A DNA stretch of 64,000 nt from Dichomitus squalens LYAD-421 SS1 (Eukaryota > Basidiomycota > Agaricomycetes > Polyporales > Polyporaceae). Below are positions 10,546-19,236 of the stretch, one piece after another. Made by a program: the position numbers and the translations under genes. Positions within the stretch are counted from its first letter, which is position 1. The number at the start of each line of letters is the position of its first letter. Location: positions 300,321 through 364,320 of the forward strand of contig NW_006766897.1 of the NCBI RefSeq assembly GCF_000275845.1, given 5' to 3'. The notes under the pieces were generated by a model that was not told the origin of the DNA, did no database searches, and worked only from the letters and a program-made list of their open reading frames with translations.

Positions 10546-12372
10546 ATGCCACGCTCGCCGGAGCTCAAGAAGAGACCCCTACCGCCTATCCGGACGTTCA
10601 CCGACCGGATAGAGTGAGTTGCTGTTGCCTTGTCGCGCCCGTCTTTGCAATTTGACATGGTGCCCGTAGCGACGATCCCTCCCACCACCTCGCAGGCCCG
10701 TTCAGGCCGCAAACGTGAGCACTGTATCCTGTTGATGTCACCCTCGTATTGACATGTCAGGGTCGACCTAGACCGCTCTGGCAAGACTCTACTCCATCGT
10801 CACCCGGGGCCCCTTGGCCCAACAGCCATCCTGTCCTTTCACCCTGGTCAACGCAGTCGCGCGGTCTCTGGGCGGACATCAAGTCCCTGAGATGGGTTAT
10901 CGTTCCTAGTACGCGTCTTTCCCTTTCACGCGTCATGAATCACAGCGAGTAACGTAATTTCAGCCTCGTCCCTTAAGATACTCCTGCTGTTCGTCGTCTT
11001 ATGGGCAAATTGGGAGATACTCTCGCCATACTTTGGCAAGGACCTCAAGAACCCCTTCGCGCCCTTCCTCTTCATCTCACACCGCATACCTTTCACCTCG
11101 GACGATGACCCACGCTATCGCAAAGGCTGGCTCGATCTGGCCTTCATCGCATACTACATCGTTGTCTGGTCTTTCGTGCGCCAAGCTATCACCATCTACA
11201 TATGCCGGCCAATAGCGCAGTGGTTCGGAATCAGAAAAGAGGCCAAGCTGGACCGGTTCGGAGAGCAGGGATATGCCGTCCTCTACTTCGCGTTCACGTC
11301 TTCGTGGGGAATAGTGGGTCTCGTGCTTCCACTTGCCCCTCTGACTTTTCTAATCTCCGGTCACGTAGCGAATTATGTCCCAGCTCCCAACGTGGTGGTA
11401 CAACACGAAATACTTCTGGATCGGTCAGCACTTCTTCAGTGGTTCTCGGTTCTGTCGGGCTCACGCTGTCCCGTAGACTACCCCCATTGGGACATGAAGG
11501 CCGAGCTAAAGGCATACTATCTCGTACAAGCAGCGTACTGGTGCCAACAGCTCATAGTCATGCTGCTAGGGCTCGAGAAGCCTCGCAAGGACTATTACGA
11601 GCTCGTGGCACACCACTTCGTCACGCTCTGGCTTGTTGGGTAAGTTGGAAATTGTGCCCAACAGTACGGTAATCACCTGATCCGAGTGCCACACGCAGCT
11701 GGAGCTATCTCGTTAACCTCACTTTCATCGGGAATGCTGTCTACCTGAGCATGGACTTGCCCGACTCGCTCCTTGCTGTACGTGTCACACATCCTCGAGC
11801 ACGGTTGAAACTGACCAATCTGCAGTTATCCAAACTAGCGAACTACGTCCAGTGGAACAGAACCAAGGTCGCGACATTTGTAGTCTTCCTCTGCGTATGG
11901 AGGTGCGTGTCGCTTGGTGATCATCTTCGATTTCCTTGCTAAAGCGTGTTATGGATCAGCTACTTTCGTCACTGGCTCAACTGGGTCATGTTATACTCCG
12001 TGTGGTTTGAGTTCGACCTCATGCCGTGCGTACAGCATCTTTTCTTGTGGAGACATGCGTCTTGACTTTCTGACTCTACTCTATAGTGAGTCGTCCAAGC
12101 GGTGGTCTCCGGAGGACGGCGTTTGGTTGGTATGGTGGATGAAGTACCAGGTGTTCCTACCATTGCTACTTCTACAGTTCCTCAACCTCTTTTGGTACTT
12201 CCTGGTGTGGCGCATCGCTATCCGGTACGTCCCCCTACAAAAGCAGTTTCACGGCAAGCGCTGAGCCATACTTCACACCAGTGCAATCAGGGACATCGAA
12301 ATATCGGACGTCCGGTCAGACGACGAAGACGACGGTGAGCCGGATGATGACGACAACGATAAAGACGAGTGA
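10546..12372 (+). CDS. LAG1: Ceramide synthase, TLC domain (Lag1/Lac1 family)
   Basis: An acyl-CoA-dependent sphingoid-base N-acyltransferase of the ER membrane. The start MPRSPELKKRPLPPIRTFTD begins a Pro/Ser-rich cytosolic tail. Several hydrophobic spans follow (SSLKILLLFVVLWANWEI, FIAYYIVVWSFV and later ones). The TLC domain has the blocks YPHWDMKAELKAYYLVQ, AYWCQQLIVMLLGLEKPRKD, YYELVAHHFVTLWLVGWSY and VYLSMDLPDSLLALSKL. The catalytic His pair (AHHFVT) and the D-x-x-D (MDLPD) of the Lag1 motif are both present. Most introns keep frame by inspection; for example WI|DYPHW is joined across a donor at GTCAGC. The protein ends in a highly acidic cytosolic tail (SDDEDDGEPDDDDNDKDE), a plausible casein kinase 2 target as in yeast Lag1. 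No Hox-like domain is present, as is normal for fungal enzymes. Confidence 0.95.
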
Positions 12373-12672
12373 GACAGACGAACCTCGACGGGATACTGGA
12401 AAACGAGACTGCTACCGCATGTTACTTTACTCAGGCTCGCAAGTCGAGCGTTGTTGCATTTTCTCCCGATCGCTCCGCGTCTCATACAATCATACAATCT
12501 TAAATTTCACAATCCAAGATCCAACGATGTCTTGATTTGTTGCCAGGACAGGTAATACAAAGATAGCAATGGGACCTAGGCTGAAGGCGTAGATGTTCAA
12601 CCATGCAACGACAACACTATAGTACAGAATTACCCGGAGCACTGCTTAGACGAAACACAGATAACATCCAAT
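12373..12672. other. Convergent intergenic stretch
   Basis: 300 bp between the stops of LAG1 and the Gfd2-like gene. It is AT-richer than its surroundings and presumably holds both 3' UTRs. No gene is seen. Confidence 0.5.
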
Positions 12673-14395
12673 TTAGACCTCGTCATTGATGATAGCTTCC
12701 TCCTTAGCGACCTTGGCAGTGCTGTTCGGCGGGAAGCCGAAAATGCCTTCCATGTCTGAGAGGTCCGAGTCCTCCTCCCAGTCGGCGAACTCGACCTTGG
12801 GCTTGCTGTCCACCGTGCGGTTCGGCCAACGCTTCTCGCGCTGCTCGTCCAAGGGGTCGCCCGATGCCATAGACATCATTGCCTCCAGCGTGTACTATCT
12901 CGAACCGGTCAGTGACGAGACGTTCTCTGGCGGAAGGGACAATGCACTCACGTATGCATCATTGCCGGCGTTGTGCAAATAGCTCGTCGGGATCTGGAGG
13001 TGCCTACAGACACGGTCCAGTGCGCGGGATTGGTTGGACGAGTCCCCTTCCAGTGCTGCGAAGAGATCGACAGTGTCGACTACATAGATCTCGCCTGTTG
13101 CCGGGTTGTCGGGGAGGACATGTTCGATACGTTCAATGGCCTTAAGCCCGTCGCTTTTGAGATACCTATATCATAGTGAGTTGGTATCCCACCACGGCAC
13201 AAGGACCCCGAGACATTGATGACTTACTTGACGTCCTGGCTGGCGTCGTGGAACACAATGAAGAGGGGCCCCGCCTTGCGGTGCTTCTCGATGAGCTCGC
13301 ATATGTGCTCTTTGAACTTATCCTTGTCCACGTCGATGCTCTTCCCGAAGTTGTAATTCTGACGACGTCAAGGATAGTCACCCGACGCCCTCAAATGACA
13401 CCATGCGTGAGAATAGCACACGTACGTCTTGATGGTTTGGCACATAAGTTTGAGAGAAGTGGCGACGTTCTATGACGACGAGATGACCATGCTCCTTCTT
13501 CTGTTCATCGCCCGTCCACTGCACAAGGCTCCACCCAAATTCTTTGAGGAGCGTATGCTCTCTGTCCCAAGCTTCAAAGTCCATGGCTAGCCACGTTCCG
13601 AGCTTGGCCGCCCAAAGCGTCCGGACGCGCTCGAACACTTGCCTCCTTGCGCCGAGGAGAGTGCCCGTGCCCTTGAGCCGCTTGTTGTTCTTCTCGATGT
13701 TCTGTGCACCGCCCGCGGTACAGTCAGCACAATTGCACTCACCGGCACACACGCAAACGCAGAGCATGTACGCGAGCAGGGGATGGTCATCGAGGCCGCC
13801 GCGACGGCCACGGCGCCTTCCGCGGGAACGACGATTTCGGGGACGGCTACGACGACGACGTACTTTGATTGCACGTTTGAGGACGGCCGCGTCAGAGTAG
13901 ACATCGGGCGAGCAGTTGCGGAGGTCGCCGGGCTTGATGAGGTACTCGGACGATGGGATCGGAATTGGGTCCCTGGTCAGTCCGCACGCATGCAGCCAGT
14001 AGCGCATGTATTCGATTTGGGCCGAGGAAAAGAGAAGACGCATTTCATTGCTCTCGAACGTTCCTGCCGTTGCTATTCTCAGTATCTCTGTGGACATCAA
14101 TCACTGATGGGCTGCCCACCAAGGTAGAGTTCAATTCCATTCACGCCAGGCTTCCGGAGAGGGTGATCAGGATGTACCAGAGCGCTGTACGCGATCAGCG
14201 CCTTGAGAGGGCCCACGTCTTCCTGCTTCGGGAGCGCTTGATGCCTGAGAGCTGTTTCAGAGAGAGTTCACCCATGTGAGTGGCGCAGTATGCGTACCAT
14301 TCAAAGAATATGTCTGTAAACCTATAGTAGCCTATGGTCCCAGATCCCGAAGCCGGCATCGAGCTAGGCCCGGTTGTTTTCGAGTCAAAAGGCAT
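12673..14395 (-). CDS. Gfd2/YDR514C-like protein with RNase H-like (DEDD) fold
   Basis: A fungal protein with the Gfd2/YDR514C C-terminal domain. After a short N-terminus comes GYYRFTDIFFEW, joined across an intron (donor GTACGC, acceptor CTCAG, phase 2) to HQALPKQEDVGPLKALIAYS. HPLRKPGVNGIELYLGGQPI follows. The nuclease-like domain shows LAMDFEAWDREHTLLKEFGW (Asp and Glu of Exo I), LFIVFHDASQDVKYLKS (Exo II Asp) and RVCRHLQIPTSYLHNAGNDA (Exo III-like His and Asp). These are the acidic positions of DEDDh exonucleases, so catalytic activity is possible, though family members are poorly characterised. In yeast, Gfd2 was found as a suppressor of the mRNA-export mutant dbp5. The tail is acidic (WEEDSDLSDMEGIFGF). 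Met at 14359 is an alternative start. Confidence 0.86.
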
Positions 14396-15344
14396 TTGCG
14401 CAAGTGTAGTGCACAGACGAGAGGACGAGGTGGTGGTGGTGCTGGGGAAAGGGGAGAGCTACCGCAGCTACCACGCCTCTGGCGAGACCAAGGAATCCAA
14501 ACGACTCCGCGTTCCTTCTATTGTATCCAAATCGGGGATCGTGACACGCGCATCCGTGGTGGCGCTGGTGCTGCAGCTTTACCGCCCGCGGTCCGGCGTT
14601 GCCGCCTCTGTTCTTGCCACAGCAAGCGGGACTGTGCCCATGCGTTAGTCGTCCTTGTGCACCATGACATACCCCCCACTCGCGTCCCCCAACAAAGTGA
14701 GTAAAGCCTCTTTGTATGTAGCAGCTCGAGCATTGCTTACTCGGCATTCCCGACCGCTGTCGGCATGCATCCAGGCTCGCGTGCGCTGACTGCGTCGATT
14801 CCCCATCTAAGGTTCGGAGAAGGTGTTGGAAGGGCGCATATTACGTCCCCTTTATTGTTGTATCTAGGATACTGATAGTTGTTCCGTCAGGCTTCTCTGC
14901 GCAGTTGACCGGATTCCCTCGGCCGCAGAACTAGGGTAGTGTCCTTGGCCTCCCAGTTAGTTTTCTCCCTGTTCTGAAGTTCAGAATTGCTACACAACAG
15001 CTGCAGAGGCATCCCTTGACTAAAATATGCGTTATGTTGGGACTATACCGAGGGTGGACGATGTCCAGGGGAACTACTGAGATTCAGCCATCAGTGTTCA
15101 ATGATGTTGCTGAGTGACCCCCCTCGTGCTGGATGGGCTTCCCCCGAACTGGCAAATCCCGCCTCCAAGAAGTCAAAGGGACTCCTGATATATGCTAGAA
15201 ACACTTTGACACGTGCGTTGCGGACCCCGCCGAGTACAAAATTTGAGAGCGTCGAGTTTGTTCGGTCGCCTCTTTCCTCTCACCTTCCCTATACTCTCTT
15301 CGAGGTCATAGAAGGTGCACAAAAATCGCCGCTCTCGCAAAACT
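14396..15344. other. Intergenic region upstream of the short CENP-A-like gene
   Basis: 949 bp without a supportable gene. ORFs occur on both strands (e.g. a 120-codon reverse ORF at 14385-14747 beginning MPSKQCSSCYIQRG). They overlap one another and are His/Arg/Gly-rich shadows of a GGT/ACC-rich tract near 14425-14445. They show no family resemblance. The stretch from about 15240 to the ATG at 15345 is CT-rich and probably holds the start site of the histone-like gene. Confidence 0.45.
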
Positions 15345-15784
15345 ATGCCTCGGAGAAGGTCTGCCCGCGGAAGGTCCCGGTATGTGCCAATCTTCCCCAG
15401 AGCTGCCTTCGATAGGATTGTAAGTGGCCAAATGATTCACTCTAATTTGAGCGTCCGATGAGCACTGACTCACGGCACAGGTGCGGGAAATTGCACACGA
15501 CATGACCACAGATCTCAACGGCAGAGGAAACGAGCCCCTGCGGTGGCAGAGGCAGGCGATGGACGCGGTGCAGGAGGCAGCGGAGGTCTTCCTGATCGAG
15601 TTGCTCGAAGACGCGTGAGTTGGCGATGTTGCACCCTAACCCTCAGGCTGCGCCTTCGAAGTGGACGTGAGTCTGACGAGGCCTGCACAGCCAACTCTGC
15701 GCCTTGCACGCTCGACGCGTTACCGTCCGAGTTGCGGACATCCAGCTCGCCCGCAGGCTGAGGGGCTGGCGAAGGGCTTCTTGA
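15345..15784 (+). CDS. Short, tail-less CENP-A-like histone H3 variant (100 residues)
   Basis: Three exons (15345-15419, 15481-15614, 15691-15784) encode 100 residues with clean GT-AG introns. The N-terminus is only MPRRRSARGRSRYVPIFPRA. It replaces both the H3 tail and the alphaN helix (no [11 protein letters not shown] and no KLPF). The fold then runs AFDRIVREIAHDM, a long loop 1 (TTDLNGRGNEPLRWQ), helix 2 AMDAVQEAAEVFLIELLEDA, and QLCALHARRVTVRVADIQLA, ending RRLRGWRRAS. LRWQ and the long loop 1 are CENP-A-like features. Compared with the neighbouring CENP-A gene, the middle exon is exactly the same length (134 nt), intron phases match, and 25 of 45 residues are identical. The two are therefore tandem duplicates. 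It is intact, so probably expressed, but could be a young relic. A missed upstream exon supplying a tail cannot be excluded. Confidence 0.8.
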
Positions 15785-16376
15785 GACCCCAGACCACCAC
15801 CAGTGACCACCAAAAAAGGCTTCCTGCGCAACCATGGATGCCACCTCCACGTGTCTACCACGACATCGAAAAAAGGTTTCATTCCGGAGATAGGCTGTGA
15901 GTCGGGCAGGACCAGGCTCAATCACTCTTCGTATGCGATCGTGCTCGTGTGTACTCAGGCTTCTAAATCCCCCGCGGCCCTTTCGATGTACGATAACATA
16001 TATCTGTGTGAATAATTGTCTTCCTATATTGTCGAATCAGGATGAGGGAGAGCCGGAGGGGAGCATTAGCCGCCGTCCAACCAGGATTGGGGTAACCTTC
16101 GATTCTAAGAGGATTTCCGTTCTGGGAGTGCCTTGCTAAGCCCGATTGAATCTCAACCGCGTCGCGTCACGGGCGCCTGCATGGGTCTCTTTCGAACGCG
16201 TCCTCAAACGCGAGCTGGTTGTCACTGCCACTAGTGCTGCTGTTCCCTTCACTGTGGCGATTCCCTTACGTCTCGAGGCCGCTCTCTCTTAGTTGCGCTG
16301 CTACTCTTATATCTCTGGCCACTGCTGTTCCTGCCCACGACTTTCCTTCATATCCCGTTCGTTACCCCGCCCGAAA
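15785..16376. promoter_or_regulatory. Spacer between the two CENP-A-like genes
   Basis: 592 bp holding the 3' UTR of the short paralogue and the promoter and leader of the CENP-A gene. The last ~170 bases are pyrimidine-rich. No extra coding sequence was recognised, and no fragment of an H3 tail or an H4 gene is present. Confidence 0.45.
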
Positions 16377-17259
16377 ATGGCGCAAACAGTGCAGCGAGGA
16401 AAGCGCAGACAAGCGGCTGACGACTCGCCACCGTCGTCGCCGCCCCCAGCAGCGAAGCGGAGGCAGACCGCGACCGCGCGGAAGAGCACGGGCGGACGAC
16501 CACCAGCCCGCGGCCCGAGCGACGCAGGGCCCTCGAACGCGGGCCGCCGCGCCAGCGGTGGCGGGCAGGGCCAGGGCGGCGACCCACCACGCAGTACGTC
16601 TTCCATTCACCGAGTGCATTTTTCCGGCACGTTTTGCACAGGCGAACGCGTGCTGAACGTACGTTATCCTGCCTCCCGCTCAACCCACCCCCTCCCGTTC
16701 GTGCAGGGAAGCGGTTCAGGCCCGGGACGGTCGCCCTGCGCGAGATCAGGAAGTACCAGAAGAGCACGGACCTGCTCATCCGCAAGCTGCCGTTTTCGCG
16801 CGTGGTGAGTAGCGATGTGTTCATTGTGCACGTTGCGACGGGCGGGAGAAGACCCCTTCAGGCTCCGGTCATTTTGCGGACTTCTCTCGCTCATAGCGCC
16901 TGTCACGCGCGCCTGGGCTGTGCGACGTTTGCATGCGGGTGCTAACCACGTTCGTCGCGTACAGGTGCGCGAGATCGCGCTGGACATGATCACGGACACC
17001 GTCGAGTATGGGGACAACGGTTTGCGATGGCAGAGCTCGGCGATTCTGGCGCTGCAAGAGGCGACGGAGGCCTTCCTCGTGCACATGTTCGAAGACGCGT
17101 GAGTAACGTCTTCAGCCACCGCTGTCCGTGAGGCTTTGTGACGTGATGCGACCCTTTCACAGGAACCTGTGCGCCATCCACGCCAAACGGGTAACTGTCA
17201 TGCAAAGAGACATCCAACTCGCACGACGCCTGCGCGGGTCGAGCGGTGGGCTGGCGTGA
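16377..17259 (+). CDS. CSE4: Centromeric histone H3 variant (CENP-A/Cse4/Cnp1)
   Basis: Marks the centromere by replacing H3 in centromeric nucleosomes. Exons are 16377-16593, 16707-16804, 16965-17098 and 17163-17259, giving 181 residues. The ~72-residue tail is basic and Pro/Ser-rich ([34 protein letters not shown]) and contains an H3-like ARKSTGG. The fold begins [20 protein letters not shown] and continues [19 protein letters not shown]. Loop 1 ([15 protein letters not shown]) is eight residues longer than canonical H3 and carries Trp where H3 has Phe. Then come [40 protein letters not shown] and [13 protein letters not shown]. Long loop 1, LRWQ and a divergent tail mark it as CENP-A and not H3, although helix 3 is very H3-like. 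A short in-frame-looking segment near 16643-16659 is best treated as intron, since skipping it joins CGC A|GG AAG in frame. Confidence 0.88.
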
Positions 17260-17343
17260 TCGAGCATACGCTGATGACTGTACGAGGCCAAGTCAGTGTC
17301 GATCAGTAGTATGCTTGATGTTCGCTGGCCTGCGGCAGGTCGC

Positions 17344-17368
17344 CGGCGGCGGCGGCGGCGGCGGCGGC
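17344..17368 (+). repeat. (CGG)8 trinucleotide repeat
   Basis: Eight perfect CGG units plus a C, 84 bp past the CENP-A stop and so probably in its 3' UTR. It is noncoding in the chosen models. Confidence 0.85.
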
Positions 17369-17473
17369 AACTCGATTGCGTATTTCGGCTGACCGTATTT
17401 GGGACGTTGTCTTCTTACTGCTCGTCTTTGCTTTGCGTTATTTTCTTTGCTGCGATCACGACTAGTTCTATTA

Positions 17474-17576
17474 GGGGTGGTCAGAGTTCGCGATTACGGG
17501 GCGATTCTGAGAGCGATTATATAGTGATTATGAGAGCCTTAATCACCTCATAATCGACCTGTACTCTGACCACCCC
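17474..17576. repeat. Nested 103-bp hairpin at the left end of the MITE
   Basis: The first 14 bases of the terminal repeat (GGGGTGGTCAGAGT) recur inverted at 17563-17576 (ACTCTGACCACCCC). Inside, GATTATGAG and CTCATAATC form a second inverted pair. The left 103 bp can therefore fold alone, as though a small element or an extra terminus were embedded in the larger one. The right flank is AT, not TA. Confidence 0.75.
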
Positions 17577-17955
17577 ATGTCGCAAAGCGATTATGATCAC
17601 GATTTCTGGTACTGCGATTCTGCTTTTCTCAGCTATCTGCTCAACGTCTGCCTTTGGTTTCGAGCTCTGACGCGCCTTTGAACACCCTACATATTCAAAA
17701 AGGTCATTATAAATTGACTCCGCATTTTTTCCCACCGAAATTGAGCGATTTTGAGGCGAAATCGCCAATATGGGTATAAATCTTCTGTAGAAAGTCGTTG
17801 TTTCGTCACAGTTACCTCATGGGGTACCTATGCAACTATTTTGTCACTTGAATCCGCACGAAATATGTCTTGTATGGGCTATAGACGGGGAGACAAGTGA
17901 GACGAAGGGGGTTGACACAGAATCGCAAGAAGCAGAATCGCGATTATGGAGGGCA

Positions 17956-17977
17956 TAAGCTCCTCCGGAGGAGCTTA
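17956..17977. repeat. 22-bp perfect palindrome
   Basis: TAAGCTCCTCC is followed directly by its exact inverse complement GGAGGAGCTTA, with no spacer. It lies inside the MITE, ~115 bp from its right end. Confidence 0.85.
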
Positions 17978-18090
17978 CGCGATTACACGCGATTATGCCA
18001 AAATCGCGATTACGGGGTCGGAATCGTCCTCAAAATCGCATCTCATAATCGTCATATAATCGCCCCGTAATCGCGAACTCTGACCACCCC

Positions 18091-19236
18091 TATTTTTCAC
18101 GGCCTTTGATGATCACACATTCGCGCGACACCTCCATCCATCCATACTTGCGCCCTCCAGCCCATCACGTCGGGCGACCCATCCATCCACCCGACTATCA
18201 CGTACCATGTACTCATCCTGCCCGAAATATGATGCCATAGGATTGTAAGCGAGCGGCGGAAGCCTGAAGGGATCGCAACGGTTCTAGAAGGCGTTGTTGT
18301 AGACGTTTGTGGCAGGCACCGGGGAACCAGGACCGTGTCTTGGCGCCTGATTACAGAAACGTGGGCGTTATATGAATGACAAGATTGGCAGAACGCACGC
18401 ATGCTGTTGCGCGGTGCCGTACAATGTACACGACGGTTTGACGGTGAGACTGCACGCTGCGAGTGTGATTCAATCCTCGGAGCGTGGGCGTTCCGGCCAA
18501 AGCCGCGTCGGGGCGGGGCTACTAAACGCGATCAACGGTGGCACATGGGAGGCACTGTCGCGACGCGGAGGGAATAGTGCCAAAAACATGACGAAATGAT
18601 GTCATGCGGGGCCCTCGCGCGTGTGCGAGCGATGGAGGACTAGAAGGTGTGGCGCCCACGCCAGGCTGATGTACGTTGTGTCTGCGTGAGGGGGGAGGGA
18701 TGTGTATGCTGAATGGCGAGGAAGAGCAGAAGGCTGCACACATGGCACGAGCTCACGACCGGTGGGCCAAAAATACGGTGGGAATGGAGGGATGAACGTT
18801 GTTGGCGGAGGCGGCGGACGACGCCGGAGGAGCTCGGCAGAGGCCAAGGGGATCTGGCATCTGGACGCGGCATCTGGATTGGCCAAGCGTGCGTGGGCGT
18901 GCGGACGAGTCGGACCAGTCGCGGGCAGTACCTGGTCATTGCACACACCCAGCGTCCCCCATATTCCGCCCCTGCGGCCCCTGAATCTGTCCGTCCAAGG
19001 TTCGGTTTGCGTGCCGTCGGCCGCCGCGCTGTCCTCAGCCTCTCGCCGTCTGTCCTTTCTCCCTCACCGTCACCATTCCCGCCAGCGCTCTCCTCCCCGC
19101 CTCCTCCCTCCTCCTCCAGATCAGCCTCGACTTCCAGATCGTTCTTCCCTCCTCCCGCCTCCCTCCGATGCGACCGCTGCCTGCTTAATTACCCCCGCCA
19201 CCCAGCCCCCACCGTTCCTCCCCTTTTGTCCCGCCC
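18091..19236. other. Intergenic region and leader of the 971-residue protein gene
   Basis: 1.15 kb without a recognised gene. ORFs at 18602-19391 on both strands are Pro/Arg/Ser-rich shadows of a long pyrimidine-rich tract (about 19040-19235) that leads into the ATG at 19237, where the probable start site lies. Some ORFs run into the next gene out of frame. Confidence 0.45.

Larger units (their letters stand above)
17474..18090. mobile_element. MITE-like non-autonomous DNA transposon with terminal inverted repeats
   Basis: The left end reads GGGGTGGTCAGAGTTCGCGA and on to position 17506. The right end at 18058-18090 is its exact inverse complement, giving a 33-bp perfect terminal inverted repeat around a 617-bp element. 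Both ends are flanked by TA (17472-17473 and 18091-18092), the target duplication expected of Tc1/mariner or pogo-type elements. The inside is AT-rich, has no usable ORF, and is filled with short GCGATTAT/GCGATTAC words in both orientations, concentrated near the ends like subterminal transposase-binding repeats. No transposase is encoded, so it would depend on an autonomous copy elsewhere. The alternative is a stand-alone palindromic locus without transposition history; other genomic copies would decide. Confidence 0.78.

Noticed and set aside
14385..14747. Reverse ORF with CSSC-type cysteines upstream of the Gfd2-like gene
   Set aside because: Cys spacing does not form a known zinc motif and the frame is His/Gly-rich from a GGT repeat tract.
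16643..16659. A 17-nt exon in the CENP-A gene (SERVLN)
   Set aside because: Including it breaks the frame into [12 protein letters not shown]; direct splicing CGC A|GG AAG keeps the frame.
15345..17259. Annotating the two histone genes as canonical H3
   Set aside because: Both have an eight-residue loop-1 insertion and LRWQ in place of LRFQ; no paired H4 gene is present and the tails do not match H3.
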